Positions 1 to 8,885 of a DNA stretch of 64,000 nucleotides are shown piece by piece. Made by a program: the position numbers and the translations under genes. Origin of the DNA: Chromohalobacter sp. 11-W (GTDB taxonomy: Bacteria; Pseudomonadota; Gammaproteobacteria; Pseudomonadales; Halomonadaceae); the NCBI RefSeq assembly GCF_029889905.1, contig NZ_JARANZ010000001.1, positions 372,001 through 436,000 on the forward strand, in the 5' to 3' direction. A model generated the notes under the pieces. That model ran no database searches. It had not been told where the DNA came from and saw only the letters and a list, made by a program, of their open reading frames with translations. How positions within the stretch are numbered: the first letter of the stretch is position 1; the number at the start of each line of letters is the position of its first letter.

Positions 1-3
1 CAC

Positions 4-3000
4 CTAGGTACTCACCAACCGCGCTCGACTCGTCCCATTGCCCAGCGGTTCGACCTGAATCTGCACCGGGATGCGTTCGTGCATCTCCTGTACATGCGAG
101 ATCACGCCGACGCGGCGCCCCAGCGCTTGCAGACCGTCGAGGGCGTCCATGGCGAGCGCCAGGGATTGCGGGTCGAGGCTGCCGAAGCCTTCGTCGATGA
201 ACAGCGATTCGATGACGAGTTCGCCGGAGGCCATGGAGGCGAGTCCCAGCGCCAGCGCCAGCGAAACGAGGAAGGTTTCGCCGCCGGAGAGCGAATGTAC
301 CGAGCGGCGCTCGTCGCCCATGTCGCGGTCCTCCACCAGAAGCCCCAGCTCGCTGCCGCCGCGAATTAGTTTGTAACGGCGACTCAGCCCCGTCAGATGC
401 GCGTTGGCATGTTCCAACAGTTGCTCCAGGTTGTAGGCCTGCGCGATGCGCCGGAAGACCTTGCCGTCGGCGGAGCCGATCAGCTCGCTGATGCGGCCCC
501 AGCGACGGTACTCGGCGCGGGCGGCGTCGAGCTCGGCTTGCCCTTCGCGTTGGCGCTGACGCTTGCGGTCGTCGTCGCGCAGGGCGTGCAGGGCGTCGTC
601 ACGGTGTGCCTGGGCGGCATCATGTCGGGGTGACAGGGCGTCACGCTCGGTGTCGAGCGCCTCCCGGCGCTGATCGATCCGGGCGTCGACTGCCTCGCTC
701 AATAGAGCGTCTGCGCTGGCGTCGTGCTCGGTCAAAGCCTGGTCGTGGCGATGCGCGATGAGGGCCTGGCGGCGCTCGCCGAGGGTGGCGCTGGTCTGCT
801 GGCGGGCCTGCTCGGCTTGAGTCAGCTCCCGTTCCCGGCGTTCGGTGGCGTCGTCGGTTTCGGCGAGTAGCCGCTGCAGGGTGGCGTCGCCCAGCTCAGG
901 GTGAGCTTGGCGCCAGGCATTCAGCTCACGGGCGAGGGTATCGAGTTCCTGCTTGAGCTTGGCAAGCTGCTCGGCCTCGTAGTGCGACTGCTGGGCAAGT
1001 CGCTGGGTTTCCCGCTCACTGTCATGGCATTTGGCAAGCGCCGTATCCCGCGCCTGGCGCGCGGAAGCCTGCCGCGTATCGAGCTGCTGTTGCCAGGCAT
1101 CCGGCGAGGCATGCTCGCCGAGCAGAGCCTTGAGCCGAGCGGCGATGTCGTCGCGCTCGCAGCGTAACGGTGGCAGACGCGCATCGAGTTCTGTGAGTTC
1201 CTTGTCGAGGCGGATGCGCTGGGTGTCGAGTTGCGCCAGTGTCAGCTCGCTCTGGCGCAATGCCTCGTCGAGCGGTGCCAGCTCGGCCTCGGCGCGGGCA
1301 AGGGCCTGAAGCGTTTCCTCGTGTTGCGCGCGTTGGGCGTCGCTTGTCTGGCGTTGTTCGGTCAGCCAGGTGTCGCGCCGATCGGGATCGATGTTGGCAA
1401 GCTCGGCGTATAGCGGATGTTCGTCGAGTGCCTGATGCGCCTCTTGGTGGCGCTTATCGGCATCCGCAGCGTCCTGGCGTTGTTGCGTGAGCGAGGCCTC
1501 CAGCGCGCGGTACTGGCCTAGGAGTTCATCGCGTTGTTGCTGGGCGTGGTCGCGTTGCTGCTGAGCGTCCGTCAACTGACGATCTTCTTCCGCTTGCTGC
1601 GCGGCAAGCTGGGCGGCTTCGGGCGTCTGAGGCGGCTGGTGGCGCCAAGGGTGCTCAAGCCCGCCGCACACCGGGCAGGGCTGGCCCTCCTCGAGGGCGT
1701 CGCGCAGGTGCGTGACACTCTCGCTGCGCACTGCGCGACCGCGTTCGACGAATTCCAGCACGCTGCGATAGTGGCGCTCATGCTCATCGAGGCGTTGACG
1801 CGCGGCCTGGCCTTGGGTGATCAATGCCTCGAGGCGCTTTGAATCTTTTGTTAGGCGCTCATTGAGCGTGCGCTGGGTGTGCTCGGCACGGTAGGCGGTC
1901 TGCCAGCGGCTTTGCAGCTCACCGAGTGCCAAGTGACGTCGAGCGGCATGATCATGCGCGCGCTGAACGGCCTGGCGGGCGTCTTCCACGCGGGTATGCT
2001 CGCCCATCAACTGGCGCAGGGTGGCTTGCCAGTCATCGCGCTGGCGGCGCTGGCGTTGCTGTGTCGCGTGGGCTTCCTGGTGGCGCGTAGTCAGCGCCTG
2101 CGCTTCGCGGCGATGCGCGGCATGCGTGTTGTCGAGCTCGGCCAACTGATGCTCGCGGGTAGCCTGTTGCTGTGCCTGCTCGCGGGCTTGATGCAGTTGA
2201 GGCTCGGCCGTGCGGCGTGCCGCGTCGGCGTCTTGAAGGGCCTGTTCGGCCGTGGCGTGGGTCTGTTTGGCCTGCTGCTGCGTGGCCTCGGCCTGCGCCA
2301 GGGCCTCGCAGGTGTCGGCATGAGTCGTCTCGAGACGCGAGATCTCGTCGGGTAGCGAGGCCTGACGTGCCAGACGATGACGTTGAGGCGCGATCAGGCG
2401 CTGCCAGTCACGGTCGGCGCGGGCTGGGGCCAGCGTTTGCCAATGCGTCTCGGCATCGCAGTGCTCGCGCTGCCCTTGGGTGTGTGCATCGCGAAGCTTG
2501 GCCTCCGTGGCGTGCCACTGTGCCTGTGTCTCCAGGCGCTTGGCATGGCGTTGCACGGTGTCGAGCTCGGCTTGGGCAGCCTCGGTGGTCTTTTCGAGTG
2601 CGGCGCGCGCTTCGGCCTCGGCGGGCAAGTCGTCGGCGAGCTTGGCCTCCAGCGCATCGACGGTTTTTTTGGCCTGGTTGGCGCGGCGGTAGGCGGCGAC
2701 CGAAATCTCGGAGTACTCGGCGGTGCCGGTGAGGCGTTCGAGCAGGTCGCTGCGCTCGTTGTCGTCGGCCTTGAGGAAGGCGGCGAATTCGCTCTGGGCC
2801 AGCAGTACAGCGCGGGTGAATTGCTCGAAGCTGAGCCCCAGACGCTCGGGCAGCAGGCGGTCGAACTCGCGTTTCTGGGTGGTCAGCAGGCGATCGCTAT
2901 CCAGATCGGTGAGCGACTGCTCGATCTTCTGCAATTTGCCATCGGCCTTCTCGCGGGCGCGGCGCACGGCCCAGCGGGCGCGATAGCGGCGGCCGTCGCG

Positions 3001-3309
3001 GCCCAGGAAATCGACTTCGGCATGGCCGCTGGCGGTGCCTCGGCGCAATAGGGTGCGCGGGTCGGCGGTATTGAGGGTAGCGTCGCCCACGTCGGGCAGC
3101 GGGGCGTTCTGGCCGGGCGCCTGGCGCAACCGGGGCGTGCTGCCGTAGAGCGCCAGACACAAGGCGTCGAGCAAGGTGCTTTTGCCGGCGCCGGTGGGGC
3201 CGGTGATGGCGAACAGGCCGGCCTCCGCGAGCGGCGCGGCGGTGAAGTCGAGTTCGAGCGGGCCGGGGATCGAGGCAAGGTTGGTCAGGCGCAGGGCGAG
3301 GATCTTCAT
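4..3309 (-). CDS. sbcC: Exonuclease subunit SbcC (Rad50-like SMC ATPase)
   Basis: ATPase subunit of the SbcCD nuclease, which opens DNA hairpins and protein-blocked ends. The 1101-residue protein has the expected SMC layout. A Walker A motif (GPTGAGKST) lies near residue 40, followed by long coiled coils rich in Gln, Ala and Arg. A CPVCGG zinc hook near residue 543 marks the apex. The ABC signature (SLSGGETFLVSLALALG) and Walker B (LFIDEGFGSLD) are at the C-terminus. The start codon overlaps the sbcD stop by four bases (ATGA), so the two are translationally coupled. The stop codon is at bases 4-6, so the gene is complete. Confidence 0.97.
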   Translation of the reverse strand: MKILALRLTNLASIPGPLELDFTAAPLAEAGLFAITGPTGAGKSTLLDALCLALYGSTPRLRQAPGQNAPLPDVGDATLNTADPRTLLRRGTASGHAEVDFLGRDGRRYRARWAVRRAREKADGKLQKIEQSLTDLDSDRLLTTQKREFDRLLPERLGLSFEQFTRAVLLAQSEFAAFLKADDNERSDLLERLTGTAEYSEISVAAYRRANQAKKTVDALEAKLADDLPAEAEARAALEKTTEAAQAELDTVQRHAKRLETQAQWHATEAKLRDAHTQGQREHCDAETHWQTLAPARADRDWQRLIAPQRHRLARQASLPDEISRLETTHADTCEALAQAEATQQQAKQTHATAEQALQDADAARRTAEPQLHQAREQAQQQATREHQLAELDNTHAAHRREAQALTTRHQEAHATQQRQRRQRDDWQATLRQLMGEHTRVEDARQAVQRAHDHAARRHLALGELQSRWQTAYRAEHTQRTLNERLTKDSKRLEALITQGQAARQRLDEHERHYRSVLEFVERGRAVRSESVTHLRDALEEGQPCPVCGGLEHPWRHQPPQTPEAAQLAAQQAEEDRQLTDAQQQRDHAQQQRDELLGQYRALEASLTQQRQDAADADKRHQEAHQALDEHPLYAELANIDPDRRDTWLTEQRQTSDAQRAQHEETLQALARAEAELAPLDEALRQSELTLAQLDTQRIRLDKELTELDARLPPLRCERDDIAARLKALLGEHASPDAWQQQLDTRQASARQARDTALAKCHDSERETQRLAQQSHYEAEQLAKLKQELDTLARELNAWRQAHPELGDATLQRLLAETDDATERRERELTQAEQARQQTSATLGERRQALIAHRHDQALTEHDASADALLSEAVDARIDQRREALDTERDALSPRHDAAQAHRDDALHALRDDDRKRQRQREGQAELDAARAEYRRWGRISELIGSADGKVFRRIAQAYNLEQLLEHANAHLTGLSRRYKLIRGGSELGLLVEDRDMGDERRSVHSLSGGETFLVSLALALGLASMASGELVIESLFIDEGFGSLDPQSLALAMDALDGLQALGRRVGVISHVQEMHERIPVQIQVEPLGNGTSRARLVST

Positions 3310-4589
3310 GTCGTGGTTTCCTCGTCGTCGAGCACGTCCTGATGTAGCCGGTCGAAGTCGGCGAGTACGTCGTCGGCGGGTGGCTCCCCCCAGCGCGCTT
3401 GCCAGGTACGCTCGAATAGCTTGCGCGGGCCGAGCGCCGCCAGGTCGATGCGGGCGGGCGCGTCTTCGGCGGCGACTCGCGGCAGGCGGCGCTCCAGACG
3501 CAGCAGGCGCAGTGGCTTGCCGTCGAGTGCCGCGTCTACCCGGGCGCGCAGGTCGGGCATCGGGGCGTCGAGTTCGACGCGTACCTCGAGCCAGGGCCAG
3601 CGTTCTCTAGGGAGATCCCGTCCCTGATCTGTCGATAGCTCGGGCGTATCCGCCAGGGCGTCTAGCTCGGCGAGCACGTCGTCGAGTGGCGCCGGGCCGA
3701 GGCGATGCATGGCCACCGGACGCGGGACCGCCAGGCTCTCGACATCGCGCAAGGCGTCGCCGTCGAGCGTGACTTCGATGACCTGATGGGGATAGGCCAC
3801 CTCGCTGAAGTCCAGCGGCAATGGACTGCCGCTGTAGCGGATGCGCTCCTCGCCGACCTGCTGGGCGCGATGCAGGTGACCCAGTGCGACATAGGCGATG
3901 TCGGCGGGGAACAACGAGGCCGGGATCGATTCTTCGCCGCCGATGACGATGGGCCGCTCGCTGGCCTCGGAAACCGCGGCGCCGTGCAGATGAGCGTGAC
4001 TCATGGCAATCAGCGCCTGACCGGGGACGCGCCGTTCGCGCGCCGCGTCGATGAGCTGTTGGTGAACGCGTGTGATGCCCGCGACATAGGTATTGCGTGA
4101 GGCGTCGTCGGTCTCGTCGCCGCTCGGTGCTGTACCACCGGTGACCTCGGAGGGCCGCAAGAAGGGCAGCGCCAGGCACCAGGCGCGAACTTCGCCCTCG
4201 GCATCGGTCAGCGGTACCAGTAGGCGTTCGGCGTCGAGTCGTCCGTCGTCGAGCCAGCTCACCCGGCCCAGGGCGTGGGTATTGAGGCGCTGCATCAGTG
4301 GCGCGGGCAATTCGATACGGTTGCCGCTGTCGTGGTTGCCGGCGATCATGACGATGGTCAGTTGCGGCAAGCGCTGATGCGCCTCGACGATGAAGTCGTA
4401 GAGCATCTCCTGGGCGCGCAGCGATGGATTGACGACATCGAAGATATCGCCTGCGATGAGCAGGGCGTTCGGGCGTCGCGTTTCGAGGGTCGCCAATAGC
4501 CAGTCGAGAAACGCGCGTTGCTCGGTGTGGCGCTCTTGCCCGTGGAAGGTCTGGCCGAGATGCCAGTCCGCTGTGTGGATGAGTTTCAC
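3306..4589 (-). CDS. sbcD: Exonuclease subunit SbcD (Mre11-like nuclease)
   Basis: Metallophosphoesterase nuclease subunit partnering SbcC. The 427-residue protein has all the Mre11-type metal-binding motifs: HTADWHLG at the N-terminus, IAGDIFDVVNP, IAGNHDSGNR, MSHAHLHG and LGHLHRAQQ. The start is GTG, supported by an AGGAGA ribosome binding site six bases upstream. It is the first gene of sbcD-sbcC, divergent from nfi across a 93-base gap that would carry both promoters. Confidence 0.97.
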   Translation of the reverse strand: MKLIHTADWHLGQTFHGQERHTEQRAFLDWLLATLETRRPNALLIAGDIFDVVNPSLRAQEMLYDFIVEAHQRLPQLTIVMIAGNHDSGNRIELPAPLMQRLNTHALGRVSWLDDGRLDAERLLVPLTDAEGEVRAWCLALPFLRPSEVTGGTAPSGDETDDASRNTYVAGITRVHQQLIDAARERRVPGQALIAMSHAHLHGAAVSEASERPIVIGGEESIPASLFPADIAYVALGHLHRAQQVGEERIRYSGSPLPLDFSEVAYPHQVIEVTLDGDALRDVESLAVPRPVAMHRLGPAPLDDVLAELDALADTPELSTDQGRDLPRERWPWLEVRVELDAPMPDLRARVDAALDGKPLRLLRLERRLPRVAAEDAPARIDLAALGPRKLFERTWQARWGEPPADDVLADFDRLHQDVLDDEETTT

Positions 4590-4682
4590 GCAGATCTCCT
4601 ATACCGGAGTGTCAGTCTACCGGTTGCGGGAGGGCGGCCCAATGGGGCCACTGACAAGGAGAAGGAACCACAAGGAGGCGGT

Positions 4683-5402
4683 ATGACACATCATGAAGAT
4701 CTGCATGCCTGGACGCTGACCCCCGAGGAGGCCGTGGCACTGCAGCGTCGCCTGGCACCGCGCGTGGTCAGGCACGGAAAGCCGGAGGCGGTGACCTGCA
4801 TCGCGGGCGTGGACATCGGCTTCGAGGATGGCGGCGAGACGACGCGTGCGGCGGTCGTGGTGCTGGAGTGGCCGTCGCTGACGTTGCGAGAGTCGGTGGT
4901 ACACCGCGAGCCGACACGTATGCCTTATATTCCGGGGTTGCTGTCGTTTCGCGAGATTCCCGCCGCCCTGGCTGCCTTTGGGCGGCTGGCGTCGTGCCCC
5001 GACTTGGTGATGGTCGACGGCCAGGGCATCGCGCATCCACGGCGTCTCGGTGTGGCCTCGCACCTGGGACTATGGCTCGATCTGCCGACGATTGGTGTGG
5101 CCAAGAAGGTGCTTTGCGGTCGTCACGGCGAAGTACCGGCCATGCGCGGTGAATGGACGCCGCTCACCGACCGTCGCCGCGCCGAGGACCCCGCTGACGT
5201 CGAAACCGATGCCGAAGGACGCGTGATCATCGGTGCCATGTTGCGCTCGCGGGAGAACGTCAAACCGGTAATCGTTTCACCGGGACATCGGCTGGACCTG
5301 CCCACAGCGCTGGAATGGACGAACGCCTGCCTGGGCAAGACTAAACTGCCCGAGCCGACGCGGCTGGCGGATCGGCTGGCATCGCGGCGGGGCAAAGCTT
5401 AG
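4683..5402 (+). CDS. nfi: Endonuclease V (deoxyinosine 3'-endonuclease)
   Basis: Repairs deaminated adenine by nicking near deoxyinosine. The 239-residue protein carries the Nfi signatures: AGVDIGF with the first catalytic Asp, and VDGQGIAHPRRLGVASHLG followed by PTIGVAKK. These match the E. coli Nfi pattern closely. The ATG at 4683 is preceded by a strong AAGGAGG ribosome binding site, so longer upstream readings of this frame are not needed. Its 3' end overlaps that of the convergent MocR gene by four bases. Confidence 0.95.
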   Translation: MTHHEDLHAWTLTPEEAVALQRRLAPRVVRHGKPEAVTCIAGVDIGFEDGGETTRAAVVVLEWPSLTLRESVVHREPTRMPYIPGLLSFREIPAALAAFGRLASCPDLVMVDGQGIAHPRRLGVASHLGLWLDLPTIGVAKKVLCGRHGEVPAMRGEWTPLTDRRRAEDPADVETDAEGRVIIGAMLRSRENVKPVIVSPGHRLDLPTALEWTNACLGKTKLPEPTRLADRLASRRGKA

Positions 5403-6901
5403 TCGGGGCTACTGTTGGCTGCGTCTAGTGTCAGTGACTGCCACGTTTCGCTGAGCCACCGGCCGGCGCGTTCGATCTCGGCATCCGTTGCGCCGGCATA
5501 GCCGAGGACCAGCCCCGGCTGGCTGGGCGCTTGCAGATAAAAGCCGGAAAGCGGTGAGAGTCGCAGGCCCGCTTGCTTGCCTCGGTGGACCAGTTCGCGT
5601 TCCAGTTCATGGCTTTGCAGATATGCGACCAGATGCATCCCGGCGTGGCCGGAGGAGAGTTCTAGCCCGCTGGAAACCGCCGGCGCCAGCGCCTGGCGAA
5701 GCGCGGCCTGGCGGTGTCGGTAGCACCTGCGCATGCGCGCTACATGACGCGAGAAATGACCCTCGCCGATGAAGTCGGCCAGCGCCGCCTGAGCGACATA
5801 TTGCCCTTCTCGGTGCAGGCGGGCGTTGATGCGCTGGAAGTTCGCCACCAGCGACGGTGGTAGTACCAGATAGCCCAGCCGTAGTCCCGGATAGAGAACC
5901 TTGCTGAAGGTGCCGACATAGATCACCGGGGCGTTATCCATCAGCCCCTGAAGCGAGGCGATCGGCGCGCTGGTATAGCGGAATTCGCTGTCGTAGTCGT
6001 CCTCGATGATCCAAGCGCCATGTCGCTGGGCGAACGCCAACAGCGCCGTACGGCGTGACAGCGGCAGGGTCGCGCCACTGGGGTACTGGTGCGATGGCGT
6101 CACATAAATCAGCTTGGGGGGTGGCGTCTCGGCGGGCAATGACGCGACGTTCAAGCCGTCACCGTCGACCGATACCGGCTGCAGGGCCAGTCCCGCCGAA
6201 GCAAAACAGGCTTGCGCGCCGCCATAGCCGGGCTCCTCCATCCAGACGCTATCCCCGACGTCGGCGAGCAGTCGTGCGATCAGCTCGAAGCCCTGCTGCG
6301 CCCCTTGGGTGATCAGGATCTGCTCCGGTTGGCAGCGCACTGAGCGAGATAGGCGCAGGTAATCGCACAGCACCTCGCGTAGCGTGCTGACGCCCCCTGC
6401 ATTCTGGTAATCGAACCATTCCACCGGCGCTCGCTGCTGATGGCGTCTAAGCAAGCGTTGCCAGCGTTCACGGGGGAAACGGTCCAGCGCCGGTACGCCC
6501 GGAGCGAAGGCAGTATGGCGTTCGCTCGAGGGCGCCGTGAATTCGAGGAGACGTTCGCCGCGTTGCGAGAGCGCCACGGATAGCGGTGCTGGCGCTTCGA
6601 GGCGTTGCTGTGTTCCCCACTGCCAATCGGCAACGAAAACCCCGGCCCCCGGACGCGATACCAGAAAGCCCTCAGCGATGAGTCGGTCGACCGCGCTCAG
6701 CACGGTATTGCGTCCCATACCCAGGCTGAAGGCCAGTTGTCGGGATGAGGGCAGGGCGCTTCCATGGGGCAGTTGCCCCTGCTGGATGCCGCTGCGCAGG
6801 GCATCATAAAGACGCTGGCTGAGCGTGCGGTCGTCCGGCTCGGCGAGTTGAAGATTCAACGCCTCCTGAATCCAGAGCCGGTGGGCATTCGGATCGATCA
6901 C
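5399..6901 (-). CDS. MocR/PdxR-type regulator (GntR HTH fused to class I aminotransferase)
   Basis: Chimeric transcription factor with a GntR winged helix at residues 25-90 (LPSSRQLAFSLGMGRNTV region) followed by a fold-type I aminotransferase-like domain. The PLP-binding lysine lies in GTFSKVLYPGLRLGY, and the EDDYDSEFRY motif typical of MocR proteins is present. I chose the GTG at 6901, which has AGGAA five bases upstream. A TTG at 6922 in the same frame would add seven residues. It is divergent from a GNAT/GNAT/PaiB operon, its most likely target. MocR proteins usually sense PLP or an amino compound bound to PLP; the ligand here is unknown. Confidence 0.9.
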   Translation of the reverse strand: MIDPNAHRLWIQEALNLQLAEPDDRTLSQRLYDALRSGIQQGQLPHGSALPSSRQLAFSLGMGRNTVLSAVDRLIAEGFLVSRPGAGVFVADWQWGTQQRLEAPAPLSVALSQRGERLLEFTAPSSERHTAFAPGVPALDRFPRERWQRLLRRHQQRAPVEWFDYQNAGGVSTLREVLCDYLRLSRSVRCQPEQILITQGAQQGFELIARLLADVGDSVWMEEPGYGGAQACFASAGLALQPVSVDGDGLNVASLPAETPPPKLIYVTPSHQYPSGATLPLSRRTALLAFAQRHGAWIIEDDYDSEFRYTSAPIASLQGLMDNAPVIYVGTFSKVLYPGLRLGYLVLPPSLVANFQRINARLHREGQYVAQAALADFIGEGHFSRHVARMRRCYRHRQAALRQALAPAVSSGLELSSGHAGMHLVAYLQSHELERELVHRGKQAGLRLSPLSGFYLQAPSQPGLVLGYAGATDAEIERAGRWLSETWQSLTLDAANSSPD

Positions 6902-6902
6902 T

Positions 6903-6944
6903 GGTTCCTCACATATCGGCAATATTGGTTCTTCTTGGGGAACC
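6903..6944. promoter_or_regulatory. Putative MocR operator repeats
   Basis: The 92-base divergent gap contains two direct GGTTC copies (6903-6907 and 6927-6931, 24 bases apart) and a GAACC at 6940-6944 that forms an inverted repeat with the second copy. MocR regulators typically bind direct repeats in the gap next to a divergent target, so this is a reasonable operator candidate. The repeats are short and the assignment is inferred. Confidence 0.35.
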
Positions 6945-6993
6945 GTTATGTCGCCAGACTAATGCTTCGTCATATCCGAACGCGAGTCTTGCC

Positions 6994-7440
6994 ATGATCA
7001 CGATTACCCATGCGACACGCGAAAAGCTCGACGACCTGGTGCCTCTGGTCGATGGCTACCGCCAGTTCTATCGTCAGCCCAGCGATCTCGACGGTGCCCG
7101 GCGTTTTATGTGCGAGCGCTTCGAAAAGGGGGATGCGTACGTGTTGCTGGCGGTCGAGGAGGACAGTCGCGCCGTCGGTTTCGCACAATTCTTCCCGGTG
7201 CCTTCCACGACCAGCTTGGCGTCGCGGTGGATCCTCAACGACCTGTTCGTATTGCCTGACGCTCGCTGTCAGGGTGCCGGGAGCGCCTTGCTGGAAGCGG
7301 CGCGTGAGTTGGCTCGCACCCATGGTTTTCCGCAACTGATGCTACGTACCCAGGTCGACAACGAGACTGCCAAAGCGCGTTATCGAACGCTCGGCTGGCG
7401 GCGCGACGAGGACTTCGATACCTACTTGCTAACGGTTTGA
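6994..7440 (+). CDS. GNAT family N-acetyltransferase
   Basis: A 148-residue single-domain acetyltransferase. The acetyl-CoA motif A is RCQGAGSALLEAA, preceded by a beta strand ending LNDLFVLP, followed by the usual ARYRTLGW segment. It is the first gene of a three-gene operon, 12 bases before the next GNAT, with a PaiB-like gene third. In Bacillus a spermidine acetyltransferase (PaiA) is paired with PaiB, so an amine or polyamine substrate is plausible here, but the sequence alone does not show it. The ATG at 6994 was chosen because upstream codons run into the MocR promoter region. Confidence 0.88.
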   Translation: MITITHATREKLDDLVPLVDGYRQFYRQPSDLDGARRFMCERFEKGDAYVLLAVEEDSRAVGFAQFFPVPSTTSLASRWILNDLFVLPDARCQGAGSALLEAARELARTHGFPQLMLRTQVDNETAKARYRTLGWRRDEDFDTYLLTV

Positions 7441-7452
7441 GGAAAATCTCCC

Positions 7453-8196
7453 ATGAGCCAAGCCTATAACGCTTACGGACAGCCGGTCGGCCCCGCTCTC
7501 GCTCACTGGCAACCGCGGCCAGCGCCAGATAGCGAGCCTCTGGCGGGGCGGTTCTGCCGGCTGGAACCGCTGGATGCCAACCGTCACGCCGAGGCACTGT
7601 GGCAGGCATGGCGGATGCCGGCTTCGGAATTCGACAACGATCCCGATGCGCGTGCTCGCTGGACCTATCTGGGCGGTCGCCCCTTCGATGACGAGGCCGG
7701 CTGCCAAGCCTGGTTGTCGCGTATGAGCGCGGCGTGGGATCCGCTCTGCTATGCCGTGATCGATCCCGCCGATGGGCAAGCGGCAGGCATGGCGACGTAT
7801 CTCAATATCGTGCCGGTCGATGGTCGCATCGAGATCGGCCATCTTAGCTTCTCACCCCGCATGGCACGCAGGCCGATGTCCAGCGAAGCGCTGATGCTGA
7901 TGATGGCGCACGCCTTCGAGATGGGATATCGACGCCTCGAATGGAAGTGCGACGCCCTGAACGCGCCCTCGCGCCGCGCCGCCGAGCGACTCGGGTTTCG
8001 CTTCGAGGGTGTCTTCCGTCAGCATCGAGTCGTCGCCGGGCGCAATCGCGACACGGCCTGGTTCTCGGTGCTAGACGCTGAGTGGCCGGTGGTTCGCGCG
8101 TGTCACCGTCGCTGGCTGGCTCCCGAAAACTTCGATACGGCGGGCTGCCAGCGCCAATCGTTATCGTCGATGACTGCCACGATTTCCCTGTCCTGA
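7453..8196 (+). CDS. GNAT family N-acetyltransferase (RimJ/RimL type)
   Basis: A 247-residue protein with the RimJ/RimL-type acetyltransferase pattern: an N-terminal RLEPLDANRHAEALW strand-helix, an IEIGHLSFSP strand, a MSSEALMLMMAHAFE helix and the C-terminal NAPSRRAAERLGFRFEGVFR segment common to this branch. The last 30 residues have no family counterpart that I recognise. It sits 12 bases after the first GNAT and 10 bases before the PaiB-like gene, so the three are probably co-transcribed. Substrate unknown. Confidence 0.88.
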   Translation: MSQAYNAYGQPVGPALAHWQPRPAPDSEPLAGRFCRLEPLDANRHAEALWQAWRMPASEFDNDPDARARWTYLGGRPFDDEAGCQAWLSRMSAAWDPLCYAVIDPADGQAAGMATYLNIVPVDGRIEIGHLSFSPRMARRPMSSEALMLMMAHAFEMGYRRLEWKCDALNAPSRRAAERLGFRFEGVFRQHRVVAGRNRDTAWFSVLDAEWPVVRACHRRWLAPENFDTAGCQRQSLSSMTATISLS

Positions 8197-8206
8197 AGGT
8201 CGAGCC

Positions 8207-8863
8207 ATGTATCAGCCGTCTCAATTTCGACTCGATGGCCGTGACGAGTGCCGTCGCATCATCGAGGCTGCCCCCTTCGCCACGCTGGTGACCCGTGATG
8301 CATCCGGCGAGTTAAGCGCCGATCACTTGCCACTTTTGCTGGCACCGGCGGAGGACGAGTGCGCATCGGATATCCTGCTTGGCCATATCGCGCGTGCCAA
8401 CCCGCTTGTCAGGGAGCTAGAAAGTCCCTTGGACGGCATCGAGGCCCTGGTGATCTTTCACGGCCCTCAGGCCTATATCACGCCGAGCTGGTATCCGGCC
8501 AAGCGTGAACACGGCAAGGTGGTGCCGACATGGAATTATCAGGTCGTGCATGCGCATGGCAGATTGCGACTGATCGACGATCCGCATTGGTTAGTCGAGA
8601 CGGTGACAGCGCTTACCGAACGTTTCGAAGGTAAGCGTGAAAGGCCTTGGCGGGTTGAGGATGCCCCCGACGATTACATCGCTGCGATGTGCCGCGCCAT
8701 CGTCGGGATCGAGATCACCGTCGATCGACTCGAAGGCAAGCGCAAGGCGAGCCAGCACAAGCCGGTCGAGGAGCGTCAAGCCATTTATGGAGGCTTGCGA
8801 GATGAGTATGGCTACAGCGAAGGCGATGCCGCCTGTCTCAGCGGAATGCCGACCGACGATTGA
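8207..8863 (+). CDS. FMN-binding PaiB-family protein
   Basis: A 218-residue protein of the PaiB family, which has an FMN-binding split barrel. Recognisable segments are MYQPSQFRLDGRDE at the N-terminus, FATLVTRD, the HGPQAYITPSWYPAK motif, VPTWNYQVVHAHG, and a C-terminal IEITVDRLEGKRKASQ segment. Family members are annotated as negative regulators from the Bacillus sporulation and protease phenotype. DNA binding is not evident in the sequence. It is the last gene of the operon opposite the MocR regulator and is convergent with yeaE. Confidence 0.9.
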   Translation: MYQPSQFRLDGRDECRRIIEAAPFATLVTRDASGELSADHLPLLLAPAEDECASDILLGHIARANPLVRELESPLDGIEALVIFHGPQAYITPSWYPAKREHGKVVPTWNYQVVHAHGRLRLIDDPHWLVETVTALTERFEGKRERPWRVEDAPDDYIAAMCRAIVGIEITVDRLEGKRKASQHKPVEERQAIYGGLRDEYGYSEGDAACLSGMPTDD

Positions 8864-8885
8864 CGCTCCCCGAATGGCGATGTGC

